A DNA stretch of 64,000 nt from NCBI RefSeq assembly GCF_009795715.1, contig NZ_WTCR01000017.1, positions 20,358-84,357 of the forward strand, in the 5' to 3' direction. The translations under genes and the position numbers were made by a program. Shown piece by piece: positions 46,508 through 56,345 of the stretch (positions are counted from its first letter, which is position 1; each line of letters begins with the position of its first letter). Below the pieces are notes generated by a model. It was given only the letters and a program-made list of their open reading frames with translations, was not told the DNA's origin and searched no databases. This DNA is from Labilibaculum euxinicum (GTDB lineage Bacteria > Bacteroidota > Bacteroidia > Bacteroidales > Marinifilaceae).

Positions 46508-47596
46508 TTAGTTATTATAAGTTCTTATAAGATTATTTTCAATTTCCGCCTTTTTTATTTTTTCATTTTTGAAGATTTTCCAACCATGACAACCACCTTC
46601 CGAAAAATGAAAATTCATCACTTTTCCTTCAAATTCATTTAATGCTTTAATAACATCTAGTTTTTTAATTGGATCAACAACAAAAATCATAAATCCGCCA
46701 CCACCAGCACCAGAAACTTTACCTGCTTTAGCTCCTGCCTTAATAGCTATTTTGTAAATATCATCAATCATTTTATTTGATATGGAATTTGCTGTTTTTT
46801 TCTTCTCAATCCATGATCTTCCAAGGATTTGAGCAAATTCATTAATATCACCTTTTAGAATAGCCTCCTTCATTTCAACAGAACTTTTCTTAAGTTCATG
46901 CATAGCCGCTATTGTTTTATCAACTTTCTCAGTAGTATTCTTTTTTTGTTCGTCAATTATTGCTGCTGATGAACGTGATGCCCCTGTATAATAAAGAATC
47001 ATCGAGCTTTCCAATTCATCCTTGATCCAATTTTTAACTCGTAAAGGATTAACAATCACCTTCTTGTCACTATAAAATTCCATATAGTTAAATCCCCCAA
47101 ATGTTGCGGCATATTGATCTTGTTTTCCTCCACTTAAACAAACATCTTCACGTTCAATCTCGAAAGCCAACATAGCTATATCATATTCACCTAATGGCAG
47201 ATTCAACCATTCAACAAAAGCTTTAACCATCGCTACAACAAGAGTTGAAGATGAACCTAATCCACTTCCTGCTGGAGCATCAGAATAGGTTGTCATAGAA
47301 AATGATAACGGTTGACCATTATTAAAATCCTTTATTATTCTATTGTATACACCTTTATGAAGATCTAACAAACCATCTAGAATCAAATTATTAGTTCGTT
47401 TAGACTTAAAATACTCATTTCGATCTTTAGCATTAAAAGAAATTATACTATCACAATTTGTATCGATGGTACAATAGGCATACATATCAATAGTTACATT
47501 TAAAATTGCACCGCCATAAGTATCACTATATGGACTTACGTCTGTACCCCCACCTGCTAAACCAAGTCGCAAAGGTGCTTTTGATCTTATTATCAT
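46508..47596 (-). CDS. hddA: D-glycero-D-manno-heptose 7-phosphate kinase (GHMP family)
   Basis: 362 residues from ATG 47596 ([20 protein letters not shown]); the frame extends to 47635 without family match. The ATP-binding [18 protein letters not shown] is the GHMP motif; [18 protein letters not shown] is the third motif. It phosphorylates heptose-7-phosphate at C1. Two bases upstream of gmhA. Confidence 0.9.
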   Translation of the reverse strand: MIIRSKAPLRLGLAGGGTDVSPYSDTYGGAILNVTIDMYAYCTIDTNCDSIISFNAKDRNEYFKSKRTNNLILDGLLDLHKGVYNRIIKDFNNGQPLSFSMTTYSDAPAGSGLGSSSTLVVAMVKAFVEWLNLPLGEYDIAMLAFEIEREDVCLSGGKQDQYAATFGGFNYMEFYSDKKVIVNPLRVKNWIKDELESSMILYYTGASRSSAAIIDEQKKNTTEKVDKTIAAMHELKKSSVEMKEAILKGDINEFAQILGRSWIEKKKTANSISNKMIDDIYKIAIKAGAKAGKVSGAGGGGFMIFVVDPIKKLDVIKALNEFEGKVMNFHFSEGGCHGWKIFKNEKIKKAEIENNLIRTYNN

Positions 47597-47864
47597 ATTT
47601 AATAAAAATAAATTTACCAGCTTATCACCTTCCACTGATATATTATCAGCTAAGCAACAAACTGAAACTACCTCACATAACTATAACTTTGTGAAAACTA
47701 TATCATTTCAATTATTAAGTTTGTATTTCAAACCATGTTTCAATTTCAGTTTAAATAAAATTCCGTATATACTCAACTTTATTGCTTTAACTATTACTTT
47801 AAGATAAAGGCCCGATTTATAAGTGCATATTAATCAAAGTGTTTAATAAATCCACAAATTAAAA

Positions 47865-48632
47865 TTATTTCAAGCAACAACGCATCCTTTTTTTTACCAC
47901 ATAATAAAAAATAAATTGAAACAATAAAAAAGTAGATAAAACCAAAGAAAACTTTTCTACATTTCTATAAATAGCCCAATTATACTTAATTAAACTAAAT
48001 TTATTCGCAGATATGGAGTCTCTCCTATCACGATAAATTGCTAACGATTCATTTATACCGTAGGCATATTCATTTTTTTTAAGAATCGACAACCATAATG
48101 CCCAATCTTGTCTTTTTCTTATTTCTGGCATAAAAAACTTACCAAGTTGCTTCACATCATATATTGCTGTTAAACATCCTATGTAATTATTCTTAAGCAT
48201 TGTTTTATAATCAACAGTATGTTTTGCTTTTACAAATCCTAAACTAGTTCCAACTTCGTCAATAATTCTATAACTTGAGAAAGATAAGGCATAGTTATTC
48301 TCGAACATGAATTGAACTTGTTTCTCAAGTTTAACAGAAGTCCATTGATCATCACTATCACAAAAAGCAATATACCTTCCAATTGCTTTTTCAATAGAAG
48401 AGTTACGTGCAATACCAGCACCTCTATTTTTACTCAAACGAAATATTTTAATACGGCAATCACATCGAGCATAATTTTCCAAAATCACCCATGTCGAATC
48501 TGTAGAGCAATCATCAGTAACCAACAATTCCCAATTTTCATATGTTTGGTTTAATATTGAGTCTATCGTTTCACAAAGAAATCTTTCCGAATTATATGTT
48601 GGAGTAATAATAGAAACTAATGGTTGATTCAT
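47865..48632 (-). CDS. Glycosyltransferase family 2
   Basis: 255 residues. PLVSIITPTYNSERFLCETI, TDDCSTDST, NRGAGIARNSSIEKA and FCDSDDQW (DxD) show a GT-A inverting enzyme like WaaE or rhamnosyltransferase families. A C-terminal hydrophobic stretch (LVLSTFLLFQFIFYYVV) may tie it to the membrane. One of three transferases that build the repeat unit; acceptor and donor unknown. A 268-base gap without a gene follows before hddA. Confidence 0.88.
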   Translation of the reverse strand: MNQPLVSIITPTYNSERFLCETIDSILNQTYENWELLVTDDCSTDSTWVILENYARCDCRIKIFRLSKNRGAGIARNSSIEKAIGRYIAFCDSDDQWTSVKLEKQVQFMFENNYALSFSSYRIIDEVGTSLGFVKAKHTVDYKTMLKNNYIGCLTAIYDVKQLGKFFMPEIRKRQDWALWLSILKKNEYAYGINESLAIYRDRRDSISANKFSLIKYNWAIYRNVEKFSLVLSTFLLFQFIFYYVVKKRMRCCLK

Positions 48633-48634
48633 AA

Positions 48635-49792
48635 CTATTTATATATCATTTTTAAATGCGATTTTGCAATATTCTCCCAAGAATGATATTTCTTTAAAGT
48701 ATCCAAATCTTTGAAATAACTTTTAAAGTCAGATATATCCAAATAGGCAGAAATAGAATTTGCCAATGAATCAATATCTTGAGGAGGAGGAGATAACGTT
48801 TTATATCTATCTGGAACTGTCTCTAATAAATTACCCACACTTGTTGGTAGAATTGGTACACAATATCTTAAGGCCGTATAAGAAATTCCACTCTGTGTTC
48901 CCGAGCTATATGGAAGAACAACTAAATCTGAAGAACATATGAAATCTCTCATTTTCAATTTTGAATGATAACCTTCAAAGTAATATATCCAGTCCATTTT
49001 TTTTACATAAGTACTAAATCTATTAAAATCTGCTTTATGCAAATTATTCTTCCCAGCTATGATCAATCTAAAACTAACACCCCTATCCTTCAGCAAGGCA
49101 CAAGCTTCAATTAGATTAAATATACCTTTATATGGTCGAATTAAGCCTAAAAATAGCAAGATTGATCCTTTATAATCGATCTTTAAATTTCCTCTTGCAG
49201 ATGATTTGGTTAAACAAGGTATTTCTTCTGACATCAAACCATGAGGAATACACACAATCTTTTGGTCAAGTCTATTATTATAACGGCACACCTTTTCTCT
49301 TTCAGAATTAGACAAAACAATAAGCTTATCTGGTATTCTATAGAAATATAAATATATGATACGTGTGAAAAAAGATTCTTTATCATGCGGAAATGCATTA
49401 TGCATTGTATGATATACTGGAATATTTAAAATCTTCATTAATAAAAACAAAGGAATATCTACAATAGGAGATTTAATCCAAATAGTATGAATAGCTCCAG
49501 ATTTCTTTTTCGCTCTGTAAATAATATTAAAGTAACAATAATAGTATTCCAAAATCCCTAGAATCTTGAACATAACCTGTATTTTAGGAAATCGTTGTCT
49601 AAGCTTTTGTGTTATACGGAAAAATGGAGAAACTTGATATTTAAAACTAGTACTATTATTAATTTCAGAAGTTATATATATAAATTTTAATTTTTGCGAA
49701 GCATATTTATTTAAACTCTTCGTTAAACAAATATTATAGTCTGTACCATAACCAAAAGGATCAATTAAATAGACATATTTTATTTTTTCCAT
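48635..49792 (-). CDS. Glycosyltransferase family 4
   Basis: 385 residues, GT-B. LLFLGLIRPYKGIFNLIEAC, LIIAGKNNLHKADFN and SDLVVLPYSSGTQSGISYTA are GT4 C-domain features. In place of EX7E there is SGTQSGISYTALRY, seen in some WcaK/GumH-like members. Two bases upstream of the GT2 gene. Donor unknown; heptose or rhamnose are candidates given the neighbouring pathways. Confidence 0.82.
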   Translation of the reverse strand: MEKIKYVYLIDPFGYGTDYNICLTKSLNKYASQKLKFIYITSEINNSTSFKYQVSPFFRITQKLRQRFPKIQVMFKILGILEYYYCYFNIIYRAKKKSGAIHTIWIKSPIVDIPLFLLMKILNIPVYHTMHNAFPHDKESFFTRIIYLYFYRIPDKLIVLSNSEREKVCRYNNRLDQKIVCIPHGLMSEEIPCLTKSSARGNLKIDYKGSILLFLGLIRPYKGIFNLIEACALLKDRGVSFRLIIAGKNNLHKADFNRFSTYVKKMDWIYYFEGYHSKLKMRDFICSSDLVVLPYSSGTQSGISYTALRYCVPILPTSVGNLLETVPDRYKTLSPPPQDIDSLANSISAYLDISDFKSYFKDLDTLKKYHSWENIAKSHLKMIYK

Positions 49793-49793
49793 A

Positions 49794-50720
49794 TTATTTA
49801 TTCATTTTATCAACATATTCAAGAATTGTTTCGTATCTCTTTTGTTTAAATAAAATTTTCTCCTTACCAAGCAAAAAACCTAATAAGAAAGAAAATAATA
49901 ATTGCTTTTTACAATGAACTTTTAACAAAAAAATATAACAACGCTTATATAGCAAACTATAATGTTTATTCAAATAATTAATTAGTCCAATAGAAAATTG
50001 GTTTAATGAAAACTCAGAAGGATCACTAAAATTTTGAGTTGAGCTATATCCCCGATAGTGAATAATATTTAATTCCGGGATAAAATAATTATTGTATCCA
50101 TCTTGTTTCAACCTATATGCAATATCAGTATCCTCATAATAGAAGAAAAAATTCTCTTCATCAAAACCATTTAATGAAACCAATGTTTGTGTCTCAAAAA
50201 CCATAAATGCCCCATCAATATATTCTACTTTTTTTACGAAAGTCCAGTTAAAACAAAAAAGCTGTTTAGTAATAAACCTTTTCAGAAATGTAATATACAA
50301 TAAATCAAATAAAATTTGCTTAATCCCTACAAAGTTACCGTAACTTGATTGCCATGAAATATTCGGATACACTTGTTGAATTCCTACCACTCCAACATTT
50401 TTATTATCATAAAAAAATAATTCAATATATGGGAAAGGATTACTTAGAAATACCATGTCTGTATTTAAAACACAAACAAATTTTGTATTTACCTCTTTAA
50501 TAGCACGATTTACGGCTCCTCCATATCCGAAATTACTTCCTAAATTTAAAAATTTCACACCAGGGAACTGCTCTGGTATTAGCTCTTCAGATTTATCCGT
50601 AGATCCATTATCCGCAACAATAATATTTTTAGAAAGTATCCCATATTTCATAGCACTCTCTAAACATTCTTTAAGAATTAAATAATTATTGTAGGATACA
50701 AAGATTAAAGTAGTTTCCAT
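49794..50720 (-). CDS. Glycosyltransferase family 2 (rhamnosyltransferase-like)
   Basis: 308 residues. LIFVSYNNYLILKECLESAM, VADNGSTDKSEE, GSNFGYGGAVNRAI, VLNTDMVF and FFFYYEDTDIAYRLKQDG (EDxD) are typical of WbbL-like rhamnosyltransferases, fitting the dTDP-rhamnose genes of the locus. The 3' end is one base from the next gene and the 5' end overlaps the polymerase by 16 bases. Confidence 0.85.
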   Translation of the reverse strand: METTLIFVSYNNYLILKECLESAMKYGILSKNIIVADNGSTDKSEELIPEQFPGVKFLNLGSNFGYGGAVNRAIKEVNTKFVCVLNTDMVFLSNPFPYIELFFYDNKNVGVVGIQQVYPNISWQSSYGNFVGIKQILFDLLYITFLKRFITKQLFCFNWTFVKKVEYIDGAFMVFETQTLVSLNGFDEENFFFYYEDTDIAYRLKQDGYNNYFIPELNIIHYRGYSSTQNFSDPSEFSLNQFSIGLINYLNKHYSLLYKRCYIFLLKVHCKKQLLFSFLLGFLLGKEKILFKQKRYETILEYVDKMNK

Positions 50721-51970
50721 TTATATTTAAAAATATTTCTGATTACTAAAAAAAACACAAGAGGAAATAAAAACTGACCAGACCGGAATAAATTAACAAA
50801 AATCGACATAAGTAAATAGGCCGAGATTAAAGATAGCTCAACAATATAAGAATCTTTAACTATCCATAATTTGGTTAATCTGTGAAAAATGAAACCTAAC
50901 ATAAAACACAGTACTATAACCCCAGGTAAGTGAAGATCCATATAAAAATCCTTCAACATAGTACCTGTATTAACTTTTCTAATTCCAATATCAACATCAG
51001 CTTCATATCTTTCAACTTCTATGCCAAATGGTTTGGCAAGGATTCTTACAATTGGAGCAAAGGTTTCCTTAAATGGTATCCATACCCTATCATCAAAATC
51101 ATAATCAATTGAATTATCTAGAACTGCAATAGGTGAAACAAAATACAAATAAATGGAAGGTCGGAACAATCCCAACTCATCAAGCTCTTGAATAACAGGT
51201 AATTCTTTTTTAAATCTATAATTTTCATATCCACCCCGCACATCTCTAATGACTATCAATAAAAACCATATTCCCATTAATACAATTGAAAATATTAAAA
51301 CTTGCCTAACATTAATTCTTAATTTAAAATTTCCCTTCTTATAAGAACTATAAAAAAATGAAGATCCATAAACAAAAAATCCAATCAAAATTGTAGCTCG
51401 TCCTAAATTAATTGCTGAATCAAGAATAATAATAAATAAGGGAAGTAAACAGAAGTACAATATTGAACCAATAGTTTTCTTAGTATTTACAAGATGAAAT
51501 CCTCCTAAAGCACAAACAATTAAATCTAATGATCCTAAAAATGGTATTGCTAAACGATATTCCCCTGCAATCCTATCTCCATATAATGCATTTGCGTTAG
51601 ATATTATAAATGCAACACCTCCATATTTCAAAATCATTAATGTAGCATTTATAAGTACAACTGAAGTTGACAACAAGAATATTAGTCTATAAAAAACCTC
51701 ACTTGTGAGTATGGCATTCGCATTACTATTGTAATTAACTCTTACAGATCTACTTGCAATAAAACCACAAAACATAGAAAAGAATCCTATGAAAATAATT
51801 AAATATGTTGTAGGGTTAACACTATCTATATTCATTAAATCAAGTTCCATCAAAAAAGAACTTATCATCCATACTACTATCACTACTAATATCATGGTGA
51901 AACGTTTACAAAAAGCTAAATAACTCAAATAAAGAAGAGTAGTAAAGAATAATATTATAATTACCGCCAT
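50705..51970 (-). CDS. wzy: O-antigen / oligosaccharide repeat-unit polymerase (Wzy-like)
   Basis: 421 residues with about 11-12 membrane segments and a large periplasmic loop (about 240-340: VIRDVRGGYENYRFKKE, DDRVWIPFKETFAPIVRILA). Wzy proteins have little sequence conservation; the call rests on topology, length and place next to the flippase. It would join repeat units on the periplasmic side. Confidence 0.78.
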   Translation of the reverse strand: MAVIIILFFTTLLYLSYLAFCKRFTMILVVIVVWMISSFLMELDLMNIDSVNPTTYLIIFIGFFSMFCGFIASRSVRVNYNSNANAILTSEVFYRLIFLLSTSVVLINATLMILKYGGVAFIISNANALYGDRIAGEYRLAIPFLGSLDLIVCALGGFHLVNTKKTIGSILYFCLLPLFIIILDSAINLGRATILIGFFVYGSSFFYSSYKKGNFKLRINVRQVLIFSIVLMGIWFLLIVIRDVRGGYENYRFKKELPVIQELDELGLFRPSIYLYFVSPIAVLDNSIDYDFDDRVWIPFKETFAPIVRILAKPFGIEVERYEADVDIGIRKVNTGTMLKDFYMDLHLPGVIVLCFMLGFIFHRLTKLWIVKDSYIVELSLISAYLLMSIFVNLFRSGQFLFPLVFFLVIRNIFKYKWKLL

Positions 51971-51973
51971 ATA

Positions 51974-53254
51974 CTATATTATTGGACATAAGCAAAAATT
52001 AACATTCCTTTTTTTAGCGAAAAAGAATGCAAGGAAAGCAGCAAAAAACTCAATGATTAAGGCTAGAATAGCAAGAGAATACAAATTTAGATAATTAACT
52101 AAATAAAGAATTAAAATTGAACACATATAAAACCCATTGGTATATAGCCTAAGTCTTAAAAAATCTTTATTAAATCCCCATGAAACAAGTACTAAATTTG
52201 CAAAGAACAAACTAATAGTGACAGGAATAATACTAATTAATAAAATTTGAAAAATGGGCACCGAATATATCATTTCAATTCCACCTATCAACTTTACGGC
52301 GTATCCACTAAAGCCAATTCCAACAATCATAATCAATATTGCAATAGACAAGGTGTAATTAAAAGACTTTCTTACAAAAACCAAATCTCTGTTTTTAGCG
52401 ATACTAGGATAGATTGCCTGTCCTATTATTTGAATAGGAGTTTTTAAGACTGTTGATAATTTTTCTGCCAAATCATAATAGGCCACTTCTTTCATACCAA
52501 CAAATGCTCCCAATACTACTTTACTTGTTGTCATATATAAGGTCGTTGAAATATTAGAAACAAAGAATGGGAAAGTATCTATAAAATAGCTCTTTAAACA
52601 AGAGAACGAAACAAATTTAAATTTTATTTTATGTTTCTTAAACACTATAACTAGAGAAGAAACTCCAGCTAAAATAGCACCGAAACCATTTATAATTGGC
52701 AAATACAAATAGTCTTTAGGAGAATGAATGAAAACAAATATTAGGAATAAAAACGTTAAACGACTAATTAAAGTGATATAAGTAATATATTTCATTTCTT
52801 CAATACCTTGAAAATACCAAATAGGAAAAATAACATCATAAAGACACATCCAAAGAGTCAAAAAGAACAGCATTTCATAACCATTTGATTGGGGGATAAC
52901 CATTACTAAAATACTTAAAATAAGAATTGCCAAAATAAGTAGAAATCCTTTAATTAAGAATACACTACTTACAATTTCACTTAACTTATCTCGATTATTA
53001 CGATGCAAACTTACATCTTTTGTTGCGGAAATATTAAAACCAAATCCTACTAGGATCATAAGATATCCTACTATGGCTTGAGCAAAAATTACAATTCCAT
53101 AAATCTCTTTACCTAATACTCTAATCAAATAAGGGTAAGTAATTAAAGGTAAAAACAAGTTAAACACCTGCAATAGTGACAAATAACTAAAGTTCCTCAA
53201 AACACCTTTATTTCGATGAATTCTATCCTTTAACCGAACAATAATATAATTCAA
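51974..53254 (-). CDS. wzx: Oligosaccharide flippase (Wzx, MOP/MATE-like)
   Basis: 426 residues, about 12 membrane segments. FSYLSLLQVFNLFLPLITYPYLIRVLG is the usual start; GKEIYGIVIFAQAIVGYL and PIWYFQGIEEMKYIT are family features. It moves undecaprenyl-linked repeat units to the periplasmic side. Three bases upstream of wzy. Confidence 0.9.
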   Translation of the reverse strand: MNYIIVRLKDRIHRNKGVLRNFSYLSLLQVFNLFLPLITYPYLIRVLGKEIYGIVIFAQAIVGYLMILVGFGFNISATKDVSLHRNNRDKLSEIVSSVFLIKGFLLILAILILSILVMVIPQSNGYEMLFFLTLWMCLYDVIFPIWYFQGIEEMKYITYITLISRLTFLFLIFVFIHSPKDYLYLPIINGFGAILAGVSSLVIVFKKHKIKFKFVSFSCLKSYFIDTFPFFVSNISTTLYMTTSKVVLGAFVGMKEVAYYDLAEKLSTVLKTPIQIIGQAIYPSIAKNRDLVFVRKSFNYTLSIAILIMIVGIGFSGYAVKLIGGIEMIYSVPIFQILLISIIPVTISLFFANLVLVSWGFNKDFLRLRLYTNGFYMCSILILYLVNYLNLYSLAILALIIEFFAAFLAFFFAKKRNVNFCLCPII

Positions 53255-53299
53255 TTTTTTTTTGCTTTAATAATCTTTATTAACCAATTCATCATTACA

Positions 53300-54724
53300 C
53301 TAATTTAAGCCTTTCCCTATATTATATACCTCAAATCCAATTTCTGTCAACTGCTTTTTATCAACAATATTTCTACCATCAAACACGAAAGCGGGCTTCA
53401 ACATCTCCTCATACACCTTTTGCCAATTGTAGGTTTTGAATTCGTCCCATTCGGTGAGGATGGCTATGGCGTGAGCGGATTGCATTGCTGAGTAAGGATC
53501 GGTGTGGATGATTACATTTTTCAACAGATCCTTCGTCGCTTCGCTTCCCTCAGGATGACATACACTTTTAAGGTCAGAAAAGATTTGCTCCTCTGTCACC
53601 TTTGGATCGTAGATATGAATTTCTGCACGGTCTTGTAACAATTCGTCAGCCACATAAATTGCAGCAGATTCACGGGTGTCGTTGGTGTCTTTCTTGAAAG
53701 CCCAGCCCAGAAAAGCAATCTTTTTACCGGAAACGGTATTGAATAAGCTATCAATAATGTTCTTTGCAAAACGATGCTTTTGGTAGTCGTTCATTTTAAT
53801 CACCTGTTCCCAGTAATCGGCCACCTCTGGCAAATTAAATTGCCTACACAAATAGACCAAGTTTAAGATGTCTTTTTGAAAACAAGAGCCTCCAAAACCA
53901 ACGGAGGCTTTTAAGAACTTAGCTCCAATACGAGAATCTGCACCAATGGCACGAGAAATCTCATCCACATCAGCTCCTGTTTTTTCACAAAGTGCAGATA
54001 TGGCATTGATAGAAGAAACCCGTTGCGCCAAAAATGCATTAGCAGTCAATTTTGACAATTCGGAAGACCAAACCCGAGTGGTGATGATGTTTTCACGAGG
54101 TACCCAGTTCTCATAAACAGCAACTAAAGCTTCTATAGCATCTTGCCCTTTTTCAGTTTCTTCACCACCGATCAATATTCTGTCGGGTTTATGCAAATCG
54201 CTGATAGCAGTCCCCTCGGCTAAAAATTCAGGACTCGACAAAATGTCAAAATTGACTCCGTTACCCGTTGAATTTAAAATCGTACTCAGTGCTTCAGCCG
54301 TACGAACAGGTAATGTTGATTTTTCAACAATAATTTTATCATCTTTAGAAACTTTGGCAATTTGACGGGCACACAATTCAATGTATTTTAAATCTGCTGC
54401 CATTCCTTTCCCTACCCCGTATGTTTTGGTCGGTGTGTTTACCGAAATGAAGATCATTTGCGCTTCATTAATGGCTTCATCCACATCCGTAGAGAAAAAC
54501 AAATTTCGACCACGGGCTTCTGCGACCACATCGGCTAATCCTGGCTCATATATGGGTAATTTATTTAAATCCGTATCGTTCCAATCTGCAATGCGTTGCT
54601 CATTTACATCCACCACTGTCACCTTTATGTACGGACATTTTTGAGCGATCACTGCCATGGTTGGGCCACCTACGTAACCGGCACCTATGCAGCAGATATT
54701 TGTTATTTGTTTTGCTTTGGTCAT
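53300..54724 (-). CDS. ugd: UDP-glucose/GDP-mannose dehydrogenase family protein with repeat-derived insert
   Basis: 474 residues. NAD-binding [31 protein letters not shown], catalytic Cys in [16 protein letters not shown], and C-terminal [14 protein letters not shown] show a UDP-glucose 6-dehydrogenase, close to the eukaryote-like type. It makes UDP-glucuronate for the repeat unit. In the UDP-binding C-terminal domain, after [10 protein letters not shown], the peptide [16 protein letters not shown] is encoded by DNA of the REP-like family found nearby (TCCTTCGTCGCTTCGCTTCC, CTCAGGATGACA, 53530-53570). The frame is kept, and the motif before TEWDEFK resumes normally. Confidence 0.93.
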   Translation of the reverse strand: MTKAKQITNICCIGAGYVGGPTMAVIAQKCPYIKVTVVDVNEQRIADWNDTDLNKLPIYEPGLADVVAEARGRNLFFSTDVDEAINEAQMIFISVNTPTKTYGVGKGMAADLKYIELCARQIAKVSKDDKIIVEKSTLPVRTAEALSTILNSTGNGVNFDILSSPEFLAEGTAISDLHKPDRILIGGEETEKGQDAIEALVAVYENWVPRENIITTRVWSSELSKLTANAFLAQRVSSINAISALCEKTGADVDEISRAIGADSRIGAKFLKASVGFGGSCFQKDILNLVYLCRQFNLPEVADYWEQVIKMNDYQKHRFAKNIIDSLFNTVSGKKIAFLGWAFKKDTNDTRESAAIYVADELLQDRAEIHIYDPKVTEEQIFSDLKSVCHPEGSEATKDLLKNVIIHTDPYSAMQSAHAIAILTEWDEFKTYNWQKVYEEMLKPAFVFDGRNIVDKKQLTEIGFEVYNIGKGLN

Positions 54725-54774
54725 TTCTAGTTTGTATTGTATGTTGTGTTTCTATATTTCCTTTACTAATTCAC

Positions 54775-55010
54775 TAATTGTTTGAGATCCTTCGTTCCTC
54801 AGGATGACAATCCTTTTTTTAATGACTGCTCAATGAGTAGTGTCATTCTGAACGGAGTGAAGAATCTATTCCTTCCTGCATTAGATCCCTCGGCAAGCTC
54901 GGGATGACATCTGCTCATTCATTGCCGTCATCCTGAACGGAGGAACGCAGTGAAGGATCTGTCCACTTTATTGTTGAGATCCCTCTCCCGATTCTCGGGA
55001 TCGGGATGAC
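54775..55010. repeat. REP-like repeat cluster at the wzz 3' end
   Basis: Units of the types GATCCTTCGTTCCTCAGGATGACA, TCATTCTGAACGGAGTGAAG, GATCCCTCGGCAAGCTCGGG and GAGGAACGCAGTGAAGGATC fill the wzz-ugd spacer and enter the last codons of wzz (54968-55015, a CCCGATTCTCGGGATCGGG hairpin). Confidence 0.85.
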
Positions 55011-56149
55011 AATTCCTGAGAAGCAGTTTCATCCTCTCTCCACTTATCCTTTATACTTGCAAAGAATTCCTTTCCAAATACCATCCCTACACCAACAATA
55101 CCCCCCAGGAAAGTCCAGATCACCAATATCATTGGGCGTTTGGGTTTTGATTTTTCCATAGGAATGAATACCGGTTCGATAATCGTGAAAACCGGCGTAT
55201 CTTCCTTTACTTGTATTTTTTGAGTTTCCAACTGTTTGGCCAGTTCGGTGTACACCGACGAAGCCATGGAAAAATCGGATTGCAGGCGCTCCAATTGAGT
55301 TTGAGCCACTGCCGTGCTAACGTTTTTGTTCTGATCCCGAAAGCGGGCCAATTTATCCTGTACTGCGTTAAAAACGGCTTCCTTTTCGGCATAGCGTTCC
55401 TCTACAAAGGCCAATTGATCTTGTGCCTTCTGTATTTTAAAAGCTGTAATGGCCTGCTGCAAAAGCTCCTGAGCCTTTTTTGCCAATTGAGCGGCTGCTT
55501 TGGCCTCGGGCATGCGAGCAGATATAGTAACGTAGCCGTCTTTGTCGTTGAATTCAATAGACAATTGTTCCTGAATAATTTCGATAAGTTTTTTCTCATC
55601 TTCATTAATAGAAATCAAGCTGGAAGGATCTGGGCTCAAAGTCTCTTCTTCGCGACGGATCGCCCTGATGATTACTCCAGGTAAGCCGATGCTGTATTTT
55701 ACCATATTGCCCAATAAACCTGGGCTGTAAATTTCTTCATAAAAATATGTGAATGTCACTTGTTTCTTTTGTCCTTCAATGTCCAAAGGGGTTTGCATCA
55801 ATTCTTTTTGGAAGGGAATGCTGCTGATTATTTTTGGATACAATGAAGGAGGAATATCTGATCCACCACCCATACTTCCCAAATTGATTCCTGCCATGGC
55901 GGCTAGTCCGCCTAAGCCACCCAGTTTTAATCCACCTTCGGCAGATTGTGGCACCATGGTGGTTGTTGCCGTATATTCCTTGGCAGAGAAGATTGCAATG
56001 AATAAACCCAGCACCATAAAAATAAGCGTGGTGCGAATTACGGTACGTCGGCCGTTCCACAGGGTCTTTGCCAATTGAATCAAATCGATTTCATCCTCAT
56101 GGTTGGCACTAGTTGTTTCTGTATGTTTGGATTCTTGTATTGTGCTCAT
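54968..56149 (-). CDS. wzz: Wzz-type chain-length determinant
   Basis: 393 residues. Cytoplasmic N-terminus, first membrane segment about 40-58 (RTTLIFMVLGLFIAIFSA), a long periplasmic coiled-coil domain (AKKAQELLQQAITAFKIQKA), a Pro-rich second membrane segment (KPKRPMILVIWTFLGGIVGV) and a short tail. No tyrosine-kinase domain is attached. It sets polymer length together with Wzy. The tail after EDETASQ (LSSRSRESGEGSQQ) is translated from a REP-like repeat. Confidence 0.9.
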   Translation of the reverse strand: MSTIQESKHTETTSANHEDEIDLIQLAKTLWNGRRTVIRTTLIFMVLGLFIAIFSAKEYTATTTMVPQSAEGGLKLGGLGGLAAMAGINLGSMGGGSDIPPSLYPKIISSIPFQKELMQTPLDIEGQKKQVTFTYFYEEIYSPGLLGNMVKYSIGLPGVIIRAIRREEETLSPDPSSLISINEDEKKLIEIIQEQLSIEFNDKDGYVTISARMPEAKAAAQLAKKAQELLQQAITAFKIQKAQDQLAFVEERYAEKEAVFNAVQDKLARFRDQNKNVSTAVAQTQLERLQSDFSMASSVYTELAKQLETQKIQVKEDTPVFTIIEPVFIPMEKSKPKRPMILVIWTFLGGIVGVGMVFGKEFFASIKDKWREDETASQELSSRSRESGEGSQQ

Positions 56150-56159
56150 TATTACATTC

Positions 56160-56345
56160 TGATTACGCTAGAAGCTTATTACGCTAATTAAGGCGAATTA
56201 CGCTAATGCGTCCATTTGCACTTTATCAGCTATTGTGATATTCTTTTATATTTTAATTCTCAATAATTATAACTAATTACACCAGTGGGACAAGCCCATC
56301 TTCATAATAGTAAGCCTTTGCCATTAGCGAAATTCCTTCTTAAAA
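56160..56345. repeat. ATTACGCTAATT-type repeats flanking a GxxExxY gene
   Basis: GATTACGCTAGAAGC, ATTACGCTAATTAAGGCG and AATTACGCTAATGCG lie at 56163-56212, and CCATTAGCGAAATTCC / AAATTAGCGGAATTC at 56319-56356. The last pair reaches into the GxxExxY stop codon and is an imperfect inverted match to 56745-56785. Confidence 0.6.

Noticed and set aside
47597..47864. Possible gene remnant between hddA and the GT2 gene
   Set aside because: A short minus-strand frame (about 38 codons, LKVIVKAIKLSIYGILFKLK) has no start and no recognised match; too weak to call.
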